A stretch of 64,000 bases of DNA from Madurella fahalii (GCA_029876055.1 CM056880.1:248001-312000), one strand, 5' to 3'. Counted from the stretch's first letter, positions 19,638-31,541 are shown. Program-made: numbers and translations. The notes: generated by a model from the sequence alone, not told the origin.

Positions 19638-20795
19638 ATGCCCAATCACCCGAAAGACGACCTCCTAGCCACGCGCAACGCCTGGATCCTAGAGGACGCC
19701 CACATCCACAGGGTAACTCACGTCGAGAGCGCCTATCCCGGACAAGACCGGCGCGCCCCGGCCCCCGCGCTCAACGCCAAAACCCCAGCCTCAGACAGGC
19801 TTGACTGTGGACTCACCTCCCACGAAGAAGCCGCCATCAACGCCGCCATCTTGGCATCGTGCGACCAGGAGCGACGCCATCGGGCCATGCTCGAGCAAAG
19901 GAGGCTCGAAGCCGAGCATCTGGAATCGGCCCGGCTCGCAGAGGAGGCGCTGGAGAGTGAGCGCGACGCCGCGCTGCGCCGCGCACAGGCGCTCGAAGAG
20001 TCGCTCTGCAAAACGCGCAGGGAGCGGGCGCTGGCGGAGCACGCTGCGAAGGAGGACGCCGTGAGGAAGGCCGAGATCTGGATTGAGATACAAAAGCAGA
20101 AGGAGAGGGAGAGGGAGATGGAGAAGAAAATCGCGGCGCTGAGGGAGAAAGAAGCGAAGACGTTGAGAGGGCTGGAAGAGGTTGCTGTTGCGCGGGCCGT
20201 GAAGGATTCGATCCAAATCGAGACGGCGAGGATGATCGCTGAGCAGAAAGAGAAAATGAGGATTCTGAGGGAGCGGGAGCGGGAGGCGTACAAATGCCAA
20301 GCGGAGAGGTTGAAGCAGTTGCAGAGAGCTGCTGGTAAAGGGATGGAGGGGCAGGAGAGGGATGGGTTCGGTGATGTGGTGGGAGGCTTGGGCTGGAATT
20401 TTTCGTCTTCGCAGCGTCGCTTGGTAAATGCTCAGACGTTTGTGGAAAATGGGTGGAAGACGACTGGGGCTCTGTGCACGACAGCGACCTCTGGGCCACG
20501 GAAGGAGGCTGGAAGGAACGGAACCGCACAGCAAACCCCCGGACGCAGCCGGCGTAATGGCATCGATAGCCCAGGCCTGGGCGAATTCCCACCGAAAACT
20601 GGAATCCATCTTCGTGACGTGGGGCTTGACACGGACACACATTTGTTTCGCCGCTGGGACCGTGGAGTTGACCTGAACCGTTTGGGCGAGGACGAGGCTG
20701 CTGTCTGGCGTGACGAGAGGGAGGATGGTCGCCACTGGAGCGGCGCTACGACCGAGCGTTGGGAGACCATCATTCGTCAGGAGGGAGACGGGTAG
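19638..20795 (+). CDS. Coiled-coil protein of unknown function
   Basis: The frame from the ATG at 19638 (context acataaaATGcc) gives 385 residues; the open frame reaches further back to 19542 without an ATG. Residues about 75-250 are rich in Glu, Arg, Lys and Ala with heptad spacing (for example EKKIAALREKEAKTLRGLEE and REREREAYKCQAERLKQLQR), predicting a long coiled coil. The C-terminal third is polar, with Trp residues (DRGVDLNRLGEDEAAVWRDE), and not recognised. The opposite strand is also open for almost 400 codons, a usual shadow of E/K-rich coiled coils read antisense (Leu/Ser/Phe-rich). I choose this strand for its heptads and ATG context. No conserved domain is seen; a cytoskeletal, septal or scaffold role would be a guess. 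Confidence 0.55.
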   Translation: MPNHPKDDLLATRNAWILEDAHIHRVTHVESAYPGQDRRAPAPALNAKTPASDRLDCGLTSHEEAAINAAILASCDQERRHRAMLEQRRLEAEHLESARLAEEALESERDAALRRAQALEESLCKTRRERALAEHAAKEDAVRKAEIWIEIQKQKEREREMEKKIAALREKEAKTLRGLEEVAVARAVKDSIQIETARMIAEQKEKMRILREREREAYKCQAERLKQLQRAAGKGMEGQERDGFGDVVGGLGWNFSSSQRRLVNAQTFVENGWKTTGALCTTATSGPRKEAGRNGTAQQTPGRSRRNGIDSPGLGEFPPKTGIHLRDVGLDTDTHLFRRWDRGVDLNRLGEDEAAVWRDEREDGRHWSGATTERWETIIRQEGDG

Positions 20796-22995
20796 GACGG
20801 ATGCCGTCGGTATCGCGAAGTCGCTAGATTTGGCAGGCGGTTCATCTAAGCGATCTACAATAGTCGTCGATTCTGCTTGGTTGCAAGTATCAGGATAGAA
20901 GCCTACAGCTATCGTGGCGCCGTGGCAGTGCAGAATCTTCAGCACTTGTGTTTTCCTGCTTTTCTTCATTTTGCGTTGCATAGTTTAGAAGCATTAATAC
21001 CTATGTTACCATGATTGTGATGGATTGACGGTTGAGTGCAGTCCTACTGCATAATTATGCATCGCCAGGGTTGAGACATCCGGCATCGCTAACCTAGATG
21101 AACATAAGAACACCGATTCTGCTATTTTTCCCCCATTATCGATAAAATTTCCTTGCTTTGGCCCCCTTGAAAGCAGTCAACGATCTCCGTTTCGTCCCAA
21201 GTATCGTGTGCTACCTGAAAGAAAACTATCAATGCTCAGATCAACCCCAGCATCGCCTCATCCATACCATCCATCCTACTTTGTTACCATGCGTCTCCGC
21301 ATTTTCGGCTGCACCCCTTTAGCCGACGTGCACTCAACCCACTAAAACACGTTGTCAATGGCCTCACAGAAGATGTAAAGTAGTTATATTGCATAGTACT
21401 GTACACCGGGTCGTCTATGTGAATATCATCATCTTCCGAGACTTTCCACCGAAACCAGTTCCGCTTTTGTCGGAGAGGTACCAATGATGCCCGAACCGGA
21501 CCACTGATCGCAATCGGGCGGATACTTTGGTAACTAGCAAGGGTAATAGCTAGATGTAGTGAAGGGCCGCGACCATGTCTAGGTTCCATGGCATACATGG
21601 CAACTTTAGATAGCCCGGTTCCATTCTTCCCTCCACCAGTCATGACTCTCAAACCCCGAGCTGGCTATGGAGGGAGTAAGTCTGTACTTGGGTTTTACCT
21701 ATGTAAAATATACCCCTACGATGGCTCCTTGTGTGGAAGGATGGTATCCTTGTGATTGATGTATGAATTGCTCGTTATATCAAGCCGTGGAGAAGGGCGA
21801 AGTCCGCTACCATCGTACACGTCGAAGAAAAGTTAGAGGTCCCTCCCAGTCCCTTGCTAGTAGGTGTGTGGCTCAGCTCTCATTATGCATACCTTACAGT
21901 TTTCCATTTACGATCAATACTTTACTAGTAAACATAGTACCGGGTGGCGAGGACACTGCCTTGCCATTCTCGCTCAGCTTGCGATGGACCAGTCTGTGAC
22001 TGTACTGTACATCTCATCCTGTCTTCATCACGGCACGACGGGCTGGAAGTTGCAGCTCATCATCCACTGGACGCTGTGCTTCGAGTTAAACTGGGTATGA
22101 CTAGGCGGTTATGAACTTAAGGCACCAAAACACTTACAATGATGCTTGACGTGGCGAACAAACGAATTACCTACAGATATCGAACGTTCGGGGACTGCGT
22201 GGAAGTGGTTTATCTCTCCCACGGCTCCATCCATATTAGCAACACGGCCGCACGACCACTGCGCCGCATCACTGTGTAACGACACACGAAGTCCCCGTGA
22301 TATGAGGGTGGAAGGATCATGGTTGCACTCAACCTTCTCGATTCCGTTGATATCGGCATTATCTGCGCGTCCGCCTGGTTTGACTTCACCGCACATAACA
22401 ACAGTAGTTCCCCTCTCACTACTTCATCACCTTATTCCAAAGTTGAGGTATTCTCTTTTGCAAACCCATTTCTAGTACTCTCGGGCGGAAAAGGAAGACA
22501 GGAGAAGAGAGTGACTATTTGGGTTGATCTCCCATGCCGCAATGAAAGTTACAAACACATGCCAACATGCGAATGCTACCTTGGAGCCGGCCATCCGAGG
22601 CAGGGAATCACTAGATCTTGGTAGTGACATCAATATGATGGCCGGAATGGGGGCGCCCTGGTCACTAGCTCAAAGTCGACAAGAGCCGTGTCCACATGCA
22701 ATCAAAGTATGACAGCAGTTGCCCAATTGCGTAGTGGCCGACGCCCGATATTCTCTGGATCCTTGCGCCGTCTTGCTATTTTGAGGGAAATCCATCGACC
22801 GTACCCCAGAATCGGCGTGCTGAGATCTCAGCTGGGCAAGCCCGGTCCCGGGTCAGAGCGTTTTCGGCACACATCGTCCCGGCATCTTTCCGTCCGCCAT
22901 GTGGCGGGGTGCCCCTGAGCAACAAGCGAGGGTGGGTACCTGAAGCGTGACCGGCCATTCATCCGGTTACCGGTTAATGGCAGGATAGGCCGGCG

Positions 22996-23059
22996 CGGCA
23001 GATGTGTCCCCGCCAATTCCCAGTCGGCAGATGTTTCATGGGCCAGCGCCGGCAGATGT
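22996..23059. repeat. Three copies of CGGCAGATGT
   Basis: Direct copies at 22996-23005, 23025-23034 and 23050-23059, with start-to-start spacing of 29 and 25 bases, in a G/C-rich stretch. They could be a protein-binding site or remnants of a tandem repeat; no annotated element is known to me. Confidence 0.6.
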
Positions 23060-23535
23060 CGCCCTGCCAAGGTCCACTTTACCGGTACCAAGCCGGGAAA
23101 GAGGGTCAGTCAGGAGGCCTGTGCCGCCCGTTGGGTGGCGATGAAATGCTCCCCTCGGTCGCTTGGCATTGCTCCGTTGAATAATAAGACAGCTCCCTAA
23201 CGGGCAAGTCATTGGCTTGTTTATATCTACCATGCCTCCTGGATATATCGAATCCGGTTCGGCCAAACCTGGGGATATTGCATGCTCGTCTCTCTGACCA
23301 ATACCCTCCTTCTAGACGCCGTATGGAATATGACTAGGTATAAACAAATCAGTTTGGGAGCCAGGGTGCCTCGTTCTCCAATGAACGTCACCTCCACCCC
23401 GCATCTTAATGAATGATAGATGACCTTCTAGCTTGGGCGCCTACCGGACGGCAAGTCCTGACGGCACAAAATCGTCTAAATGGGGCGGTATGGCAGGGGG
23501 CGGGGGGGGGGGGCGGGGGGAGAGAGAATTCCCAG

Positions 23536-23542
23536 TATATAT
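23536..23542 (+). promoter_or_regulatory. TATA box of the DUF1996 gene
   Basis: TATATAT lies 91-97 bp before the ATG at 23633, with a pyrimidine-rich leader (ttcgtctttgag, ctcaccttcccg) between. The position is normal for fungal core promoters. Confidence 0.5.
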
Positions 23543-23632
23543 GGCTTCGAGGGGGGCAGCCATACCACCGCCTGTTTGTGATCTTTTTCGTCTTTGAGAC
23601 TGATCGCTCACCTTCCCGTCGTGCTCTCCAAG

Positions 23633-24849
23633 ATGAAGTGGCTCTCTCTGACCCTCGCGCTTGCCGCGCCCTCCCAGGCCGCCCTGCGGTTCGGGTGCTC
23701 GACCGTGAGCATCCAGCGTCTCGACCCACTCGTCGAGCCGGGCAAGATCCCGTCGGCCCACGTGCACCAGATCGTCGGCGGGAATGCCTTCAACGCGACC
23801 ATGGAGGGCGACATTGGCGAGAAGGCCGACTGCACGACGTGCACCTTCTCCGAGAACTTCTCCAACTACTGGACGGCCGTCATGTTCTTCAAGCACACCA
23901 ACGGCTCGTACAAGCGCGTGCCCATCATGCAGAACACGGCGCTGCCCAACGGCATCAACGGCGGCATGACCATCTACTATACGCAACAAGACTTCAGCTC
24001 CAACGGCAACCAGAAGATCACCGCCTTCAAGCCTGTAGGCAATCCCCCTCCCCCTTCTTTCCCCGGCTTCTTCTCAAGATATCGGGTCCTCCCCATCGCG
24101 GCGAAATTTACTAACGGTACGCACCTAGGGCTTCCGCATGGTCGTCGGCAACCCCACCTTCAACCCGGCCGACGGCTCGCGCGGTAACCCGGGCCTGCGC
24201 TTCGTCTGCCTCGAGAACAAGGGCACGCGCTTCCCGGAGCTGCCCACGTTCCCAACGCGGCCCTGCCGGGGTGGCATCATGACGGTGCACCACTTCCCCA
24301 GCTGCTGGGACGGCAAGAACCTCGACTCGCCGGACCACCAGTCGCACATGTACAACACGGTGCGCGAGGCCTTCCAGCCGGCGGGGGCGTGCCCGGCCTC
24401 GCACCCGGTACGCATGCCGCAGCTCGCCTTCGAGACCCTCTGGGACACGACCCAGTTCAACAACATGTGGCCCGCCGACGGGTCCAACCCCTTCGTGCTC
24501 AGCTACGGCGACGGCCGCGGCTTCGGCACCCACGCCGACTACATCTTTGGCTGGAAGGGCGACGCCCTGCAGCGCGCCATGGACTCGTCGTGCATGTTTA
24601 ACGCCTGCGAGAACGGCCGGCCGCTCAAGTCGCAGAACGTCGCGGCTATGAACCAGTGCCAGGTCAGGAGCCAGGTCCAGGAGGAGTTGGACGACTGTAA
24701 GTTTTATTTTATTTTTTTTTTTTTTTTTCGCCACCTTTGCGGTCTTCCCTCCGTTATCAGAGAGCACTCTCGACTGACCTTTGTCACTTTCAGGGCTTCC
24801 ATACCTCCCTGGCCAGGGTCCCACCATCAAGCCCCGGTCCCAGGCTTAA
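23633..24849 (+). CDS. Secreted DUF1996 protein
   Basis: Three exons (23633-24034, 24129-24696, 24794-24849) give 341 residues in phase. A signal peptide (MKWLSLTLALAAPSQAA) is followed by LRFGCSTVSIQRLDPLVEPG and HVHQIVGGNAFN, the opening of the DUF1996 domain, then YWTAVMFFKHTNGSYKRVP. Exon 2 contains GGIMTVHHFPSCWDGKNLDS and DHQSHMYNT, the conserved H-x-F-P-x-C-W-D-G core, and GTHADYIFGWKGDALQRA near the end. The last exon completes DDWLPYLPGQGP. Both introns have good GT and AG sites; the second holds a long T-tract. DUF1996 proteins are secreted fungal proteins of unknown activity, sometimes joined to WSC domains, which are absent here. Conserved His, Asp and Cys suggest an enzyme, but this is unproven. 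Confidence 0.92.
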
Positions 24850-26004
24850 GATGTCTTTCTCATAATGGTTACGTAGTGTAGAGAGAAGAGTGGGGGGAGA
24901 GTTATTAGTTTCGCATGCTCGTTTTCTCGAGCCCCTTTTTGTCGTTGCAGAATGGCATCAGCAGCAGGCGGCCGTCTATACCTATGATTCTTATCAGCAC
25001 TTCCTTAGTGAGGGTGTACCGTTCGCTCCTTGATACCAATGTTATTAGCTGTGTATTAGAATCTACTAGTCAAAGATACATATGAGACGGTGTCATGACT
25101 CCATGCTTTGCAACGGTGTTGATTTGGAGCGCCAAGCGCCCGTCCCCAAGCGCCCACCCCCAAGCGCCCATTTCGAATGTTTTTGTCGTGAATTTGTGGG
25201 GTGGGATCCATATCACGTCAGTTGGGATGTGATGTCTGAGGCGCGGTGGAGGCAGGCACAGTCCGGTCCGCAACATCGAGGCCATTCCGAGGGGAATGGG
25301 ATGGTTGACGGAACCGGACAAGTCGTCATTAACCCATATATACATGAGACGCCACGATGACTCCCGTCGATGTGGGTTATCCACGTCCGTTCCGCGGGGG
25401 CTGGTGGAATTAAATCCTCCTCTTCACAATAATTACAACCAACCATAACCATGTCGCAGGAGGACGCTCGGCGTTGGTACAGCGGCCACTGCCAAATGCG
25501 CCGCCATCAGACCGGATGGTTCCCAAGCTCAACCTCAAGCCCTGCTACCCCATATCTCTCCTCATCATAACAAGGCATGGCACTGCATGGCGTACCAATG
25601 CGTGACGCCCCTTCCGAATTATCCTGAAAAAAAGAAGAAAAGAATGAAGTGTAAACCAAAGTATTGCGCCCGTGAGATGGGACATCATGTCATGAACAAA
25701 TGCTCCTTGTAAATGCCGAAGCCCAGCCATGGAGAAGGAACTTTTTTTTCCCGTCGTCATCAAGGAAAATTGGATTAAAGGGGAGAGAAGGTCGGATCCG
25801 CTGCCGATCGGTTACAAGAGCAGTGCCGCGCCTGGCGAGCGAGGCGCCACAGCCGGAACAAAGTCACGGTGGCACAACTCGTTAGGGTGAGGACGTCCGA
25901 GGTGCCTCGGCCGAGCCCGTCGGGCGTTCCCCGGGACTGTCCGCTCCCCGCCGACCCTTTTCCACGGAAAGAAGGTTTAAGTTCGGGAACGGAATCCTCC
26001 AGAA
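24850..26004. other. Intergenic region between convergent genes
   Basis: 1.15 kb carrying the 3' ends of two convergent genes. No coding frame is supported. A short tandem CCCAAGCGCCC(A/G) repeat occurs at 25143-25170. Confidence 0.4.
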
Positions 26005-26391
26005 TCACCGCTCGTCATGGAAGCTAACCCTCTTCTTCCTCCAGTCCTGGGCTTCCGATACGGTGGGCATGTCCATGGCCGGCGGCTTGGCCGACGACCC
26101 GAACCCCGGCATGGACGACCACCGGTTCAGCCGCTTCTGCGTTTTTGCATCAGCAGAAGAGGCGGAAGAGCCCGTGGTCATGTTAGTGGCGGTTGATATG
26201 TGCGAGTTGTTTGTCCTGCTCGTATTGGCCGAAGACCCAGTAGTGTTGGGTGACTGGTAGATGTACTCGCCGTCAACGTAGATGGCATTGGACACGAAGG
26301 CCGAGCGGCGGTGGCGCCGGCGCGTGTAGCGCTGTTCGAGACGGAAGAGCTCGATCTTGGCTTGGATGCGGTCGATGAGGTTGAGACCCAT
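26005..26391 (-). CDS. Small conserved filamentous-fungal protein
   Basis: A single exon of 128 residues. It opens MGLNLIDRIQAKIELFRLEQ and continues RYTRRRHRRSAFVSNAIYVD-GEYIYQ, an arrangement I recognise from uncharacterised proteins of Sordariomycetes. The first 40 residues predict an amphipathic helix rich in Arg; the centre is Ser/Thr/Asn-rich and probably disordered; the end, WRKKRVSFHDER, carries an RKKRVSF-type sequence that looks like a phosphorylation or basic docking site. The long pyrimidine-rich leader upstream (26400-27080 on this strand) is typical of a regulated fungal gene. No catalytic motif is seen and no function can be given. Confidence 0.75.
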   Translation of the reverse strand: MGLNLIDRIQAKIELFRLEQRYTRRRHRRSAFVSNAIYVDGEYIYQSPNTTGSSANTSRTNNSHISTATNMTTGSSASSADAKTQKRLNRWSSMPGFGSSAKPPAMDMPTVSEAQDWRKKRVSFHDER

Positions 26392-29300
26392 GGTGGGCAG
26401 ATTGTGGAAGGGTGAGAGAATGTGTGGGAATGTGCGGTTTGCGTCTTTGTTTTGTGTCTTTGCTTTGTGTCTGTCCGTGTGCGTAATGCGCAAGCGGGAG
26501 TGTAAGTGGTGGTCGGAGTCGGTTGGGGTTGTCCCGGGAGACCTGACCAAAGCGATCGGGGAGACGTTATTGCGGACTGTGGCTGGTATTTCTTCAATGT
26601 CGCTCCGGTGACGATCCCGTCAGGCCCAATCAACGTAATGTCTCAAGTCGCTGTGTGGAAGTCTTGGGAAGTCGAGCTCGTTCGCAGTGGCAGGTTTCGC
26701 TTTGCGTCGGCTGGCGTTTGTGCGGTGCGGCGCGGTGTAAACTCCGAAAAGGTGCAGATGGCAGAAGGATTGGATGAAGAGAAAGGAGCGAGCGACAGGC
26801 GGACGGCTTTCCGGTTTGGCTATCCCGTTTGCTGGGCGTTCAGGGTGTATGCCCCAAGCGATTGGTAAGGTTGCCCGACTGAGGAGGTTGGAAATGAGTG
26901 AGCGGGAATGGGAGGGAAAGAGGGAGCATTCGGGAAGCGAAACCTGGAGCAGAAACGAGGAGGCGATGTGGGAATGGGACTGATGCATGGCGTGGAGCCC
27001 GGTCTGCGGCCATTCCCTGAGTGGTGAAGTCGGTGGAGACGATCCCTCCCAAGGGGAAATTCCCGTTGGCTCTCATGATTACGGCGACCCACTGCGAGAA
27101 TTCTAGCGCTGGATTTGGGCCACAGGCTGTTCGTTTCTTCCCCTGGCGATCGCAGCTAGGAGCGCATTGACGAGAGCTCAGGCCCGCAAAATATGTGGGA
27201 GTTGCAGGGGTCGAGTTCGAGACAAGCCGCTAGTCATGACGCCACGGCCGAACCGGGCAAGTCACTAAGTTAACTCAGGAGCGCACAATTGCAGAATAAT
27301 TTCACTGTCTTAGGAGCATTGAGGGGTCCGGCAGCGGGGCCGGCTCCGTTTGGTAATTTCTGCTACCGGCCCAACAACTCCCCGTGCACTTCGCGGCAGC
27401 TCAGGCCTCCATCGCATGAGAAGAGATGGTCCATCCCGCAATCAGCCGGACCCTGCGTCCCAATGCACGAGATCTACGGAATACCCGGCCTCCGATGACA
27501 CTGATTAGCCTTTGACAGTCCGTTTGCGCAGGCTCTTGCCCCCAAACTCACAATTGCGCGACTTGGGGACAATCCTCGCATCCCTGCTCTCCACGTGTAC
27601 TCTTGGGTCTCCGCTTCCGTTTCATTTCACGAAAATCCAGAAACCCACTTACTCCACTCTTAAATAGCGTCAGGACCCAAGCTGCACAGCAGATCCAGGT
27701 AGATCGTTCGTCATCGAGCCAACTGCTAATCTTTCTGTCACCGTGCTAACTCAACATGTCCGCCAGGAAGGCGGCGTTTCTACTGGGCCGGTGACGACCC
27801 AACTTGGGGGTCTAGGGACGTCGAACAAACACAAGACTCGATGGAGAATGTCTGTAAGCGAAGGCCGGACGATCTTCGTGGGCTGCCTGCGCTGTGCCAA
27901 CTGACTCCATCCCCATGTGGTCTCACTGCATAACCGCTTAGGAGCATGCACGTCTTGTAGCAGCCAAATTCACGAAGCTTGCAGTGTCATAGTTCACATC
28001 GATTGTACTGCCGGCAGCACAACAAGATATGGTAGTAGATGTGGCAGGTGGTGTAGATGCGGCCACACTGTGGAGCCAAACAGGTTCCAGCTGGAAGTTG
28101 ACATTCCAAAAGACGCGTATAGAACCTAGTTTCAACTTCCTGATCCGCACAACCCAGTCCTTTAAGTATTTTCCAGCTAGGCGACCTAGTTTGACGCCCC
28201 GGACATACACGCCAAATTCTCTTCCTATGCGGCCTCGGAGAGAAGATTAGTTCCAGACACCGGTAAGAGCAACACTCGAATACTAGCAATTATTATCATC
28301 GACACTTACGCATCATTTGTGGTACGTTTGTGGCTTGTGGTCCTCAGTTGCTGAGTAGACGCTGCATTTGGCGAGGGCAGTTCATTCCTCATACTCCGCC
28401 GGTGTGGAGACGGGAACGGCAGCAGAGGTTGGATCGGTACAGTAACTTAGGCCGATAAACCTGCGGTGGGGTCCGAACAAATCGCCTCGAACTGACCCAC
28501 ACAGCTGACCCGGCCCGGCAAACCGTCCGGATGTAATATCGCGTTGGGCCAAGTACTCCGGGTCGCCGATAACCCCGGCCGGTACGTGCGACCAGCCCCG
28601 ACGGCGACTTCAATCAGTCTCCCCAACCTACCTTAGGCCCTGTGTGGATCTGGACAAGGAAACCCCCTAAGTACACTTCAGGAGAGCCACAACCACCACC
28701 ATGCAACAGCAACATCTCGTACCTAACCTCCCGCGGGCTCCAGCGGTGTCGGATGACCGATCCGGATTTTAACTGGATTACCTACATTGCGAATGTCTCG
28801 TGGAAGGCAGCGCCATGAGGCACGCAGGGATCAAGCATGTGAAAGCGAGAAAAACAACCGTCGTTTTCATTGCAAAGTCGGGCAGCTGCTGTAATCGACT
28901 GAGATGCATTTCAAGTCGCGTTGCAACACCAGAGGCAACGATCAGGCTTGATCCGGGTATCTGCAGTTACTAGGTACCTTACGTACTTGGTAATGGCGCA
29001 AACAGGACTACATGATTCAGTCGATGACATATGGCACGGGTGGTAGGATTCTTGGTCTCGGAGCCACGGAAAACGTGAGTTTTCTTTTCGATTAATCAAT
29101 TATCCTAGGTTTGACACATGTCGCGGATTTCTAGGTCGGTACTGTACCAATCATGACAGCCTGGGCTCTTCACGTTGTAAAAGGGTACTAGCCAGGCAAT
29201 TCAGGATGCCGTATTAAAGCACCCATCATGAGTTTCCTTGGTGATGGAAATCATCCCAATATTAATTACCAGGCCTGATTACCACGGCGTACATCATGAG

Positions 29301-29594
29301 AAGTACATAGTCAGATAGAATCCCAGAATGGGGAGGTTACATATCAGTCATGGAAGACAAGGAAGAAACCAGAAGGGTTATCTTACGGTGTGTAATATTG
29401 TGTCACTCGGATGACATGGGGTAAGGTCCACAACACTCCTAGTTTGTTCTGGGCGAGCCATGCCCCTCCCCAAACCGCCACACCCTCCCGAGGTTGCAAA
29501 TTCGTTGTGTAAAAAGGGGTTTGGCAGAGCCATTCACAGAACTAGAGCTGTCGTGACATGGTCGACCACAGTTTGATCACTGCCCGGGCTGGAC
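26392..29594. other. Long region without a supported gene
   Basis: 3.2 kb. The first 700 bp are the leader and promoter of the minus-strand gene. From 27100 to 29594 I find only short frames without domains. The mix of A/T-rich and G/C-rich stretches suggests old, decayed repeats, but no element ends could be identified. Confidence 0.4.
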
Positions 29595-30412
29595 ATGATT
29601 GAAGCAGCCAAATCGAGAGCTTCCAGTATTATCCACTGCGGCAAAATGTCATGTGAAGTCGAGTCGACACCGTTCCTCAAGTCCATTTCCCCAGGTAATA
29701 ATAGCGGCCCTTCACCAAACCACCCCAGGATTCATGCCGCCAAACGGCTATCATGGCCCAGGCTCTCTCAGGTGATCAGCAGCAGCCACTGCATAACCAT
29801 ACTCATCACCTCCATTTTTTGGGGTCTTTTCCTGCTGGTCCTCCTCGTCGACACCCCCTACCCCTATCGCGACCAAGATGGCACTGCCCCTAAACCAGCG
29901 TCAAGACAACAACATGGCACCCCGATAACGCGGCCACCTATGGCGTTTTCTTTGGCAACTTCGACCTTATCGAAGGCTGCGGTACCACGCCGGACAAGGC
30001 AATCCGCGCAGGATGCAAGTACGACATCCTCAGCAACCACTGGGTCCCAGGACAGTGCCTAGACGAAGCGGCCGTCGCAGAGTACCAACGAGACGGGTCG
30101 TGGCTCGGCTATGCCGATAGCAACAGGACGCAGGTGCTGACGGTGGACGAGATGGGCAGCATGCCCGAGGGCTTCTACTACACGACGATGCGCGACCACA
30201 TTGTGCACTGCGCGTCGCTGTGGAAGAAGCAGTTCCGGGCGTTCGCAGAGAACAGGGCGGTGCTGGACTGGGTGGTGGCGGATGAGGAGCATACCATGCA
30301 TTGCGCGCAGTTTCTGGTGGATATGACGGAGACAGAGGGGGGTCTGGATTATAGGCATATGCCAATTAAGGTGTTTGTGGGTTATGCCCCGTGTTGGGTT
30401 AGGGAGAGATAA
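29595..30412 (+). CDS. UstYa-related HxxHC membrane protein (phomopsin-cluster-associated type)
   Basis: The N-terminal part (29595-29846) encodes a membrane helix (CITILITSIFWGLFLLVLL). The C-terminal part (29906-30412) is in another frame; an intron 29847-29905 joins them in phase, but with a weak donor (GTCGAC) and a short acceptor (GTCAAG), so a frameshift is possible. The ectodomain has EGCGTTPDKAIRAGCKYDIL and W-V-P-G-Q-C, the Cys pattern of a fungal family related to UstYa, and two HxxHC motifs: DHIVHCASLWKKQF and EHTMHCAQFLVDM. Joined length is 252 residues. Members often occur in or near dikaritin RiPP clusters and are thought to modify peptide cores; no activity is proven. A second ATG in frame lies at 29646. 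The closest relative in the window is the gene at 32430-33197. Confidence 0.72.
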
Positions 30413-30583
30413 ATACGAGGGAGAAAACATGGGAGCCGGTCTACCTTTGCTCCATTAAACCCGTTGAAGCGTAAGTCATCGTTGATGACTTGTTCATCTT
30501 GGAGTCATACCTTCTTGTGTTTGTGTCCTATATAGCTATAGATATGCGCTTCTGTGTTTCTCAAAACAATAACAACAAACAAA

Positions 30584-30606
30584 CCAAAAAAAAAAAAAAA
30601 AAAAAA
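30584..30606. repeat. A-tract
   Basis: About 20 consecutive A residues downstream of the HxxHC gene, probably a polymerase-slippage tract or an old retroposed tail. No adjacent element is recognised. Confidence 0.9.
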
Positions 30607-30630
30607 GGCAAAGAAAGAAGGAAAGAAAGT

Positions 30631-31541
30631 CTAAGCATCAATATTTGCACCATAACCGAGCAACAATGAAGTCACATCTTCAGATTCCTGTTCCACAGCA
30701 ATATGAAGCGGTACATTTCCCATGGGGTCTGCCGAGTTCCCATCTACAGATCCGCTGCCCAGCAGCAGCCGAACAACGGCAACGTTCCGGCCCCGGACGG
30801 CCGAAAACAGGGCGTTGCGGCCTAGGTAGTCGGCTTGGTTGGGATGCCGACTTTTCCAAGAGAAGCTTTACCAAGGCCTCAAACCCCGCTTCTGCGGCGA
30901 GGTGCAGTGCCGTGCATCCGCTGCCGTCCTGTTTGGCCACATTGGCGCCACTTTCCAGGAGCACCCGCACCAGAGGCTCGCTGCCGATGGAAACGGCGCG
31001 GTGGAGAGCCGTCCTCCCTTCGTCAGCTGCGTAAAAAGCGCCGTTGCTTGCAGTCGTGTCGATGGCGGTGGGAGTAGCGATACTGTTCTCCGGCGGTGGG
31101 TTGAGTGTCCCGCTCCAGACACTATTATCCACGGTTGGCCAGACGAAGGCTGCTTTCAGGTTCAGGTTGTCATCACACGAGGCTTGGGGACTGGAATTCT
31201 TTGCGGGAAGAGGTGATGCAGATGCGGTGCTGGAAGGCGGCGATAGGAGGCCGAGAGTGCTCTGGTCTTCAGGTGAGAGTCGAGACGCAGCGGCCTCGAG
31301 GGCTTTGATGCGTTGCCTCTGATTGCGTCCTGTGTCCAGCAAAGTGAGTCAACTGTTTCTTTTTCTTTTTCTTCCCCTCCCCCCTGCCCCCTCCCCTCTC
31401 TTTAAGCCTGAGGGTACCCACGGTAATTCTGCTGCGCCAGCCGGTTCTGTTGGCGCTTGCGCTCACGCCTGTCCAGTTCTTCCTGGAGCAGCCGGTTTGC
31501 TCCCGAGTATGAGGTTGGTGGTGGCAATGATATACCAGCAG
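30631..31541 (-). pseudogene. bANK transcription factor (basic region + ankyrin repeats), frameshifted
   Basis: An exon from 31541 to 31422 encodes ELDRRERKRQQNRLAQQNYR, a bZIP-type basic region (N-R-x-A-Q-x-x-x-R). A 92 bp intron (31330-31421) joins it in phase to RNQRQRIKALEAAASRLS. After a Ser/Pro-rich linker come ankyrin repeats: DEGRTALHRAVSIGSEPLVRVLL, GCTALHLAAEAGFEALVKLLLE. Near 30843-30848 a single extra base moves the coding potential to another frame, where repeats continue (GRNALFSAVRGRNVAVVRLL, then NVPLHIAVEQESEDVTSLLL) to a TAG at 30631. In the present frame the protein runs to 30680 with an unrelated tail. The first exon with ATG is not found. This domain pairing matches TOXE-type regulators of fungal toxin clusters, so a pathway regulator is plausible. 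The break may be real or a sequence error. Confidence 0.75.

Larger units (their letters stand above)
20796..23632. other. Long region without a supported gene
   Basis: 2.8 kb. A minus-strand frame at 21284-21652 (122 codons) has no recognisable domain and mixed codon use; I leave it uncalled. 22995-23060 holds three copies of CGGCAGATGT. Just before the next gene are a G-run (23497-23517) and a TATATA element (23536-23542). Confidence 0.4.

Noticed and set aside
20437..20800. Possible separate gene at the 3' end of the coiled-coil frame
   Set aside because: No break or splice site separates it from the main frame.
19791..20981. Long minus-strand open frame (396 codons) opposite the coiled-coil gene
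   Set aside because: It is Leu/Ser/Phe/Pro-rich low-complexity text, the expected antisense of an E/K/R-rich coiled coil, with no domain.
21284..21652. 122-codon minus-strand frame
   Set aside because: No domain, no signal peptide, mixed codon use; likely chance.
25143..25170. CCCAAGCGCCC direct repeats as a CRISPR-like array
   Set aside because: Only three short overlapping copies without spacers, in a eukaryotic genome.
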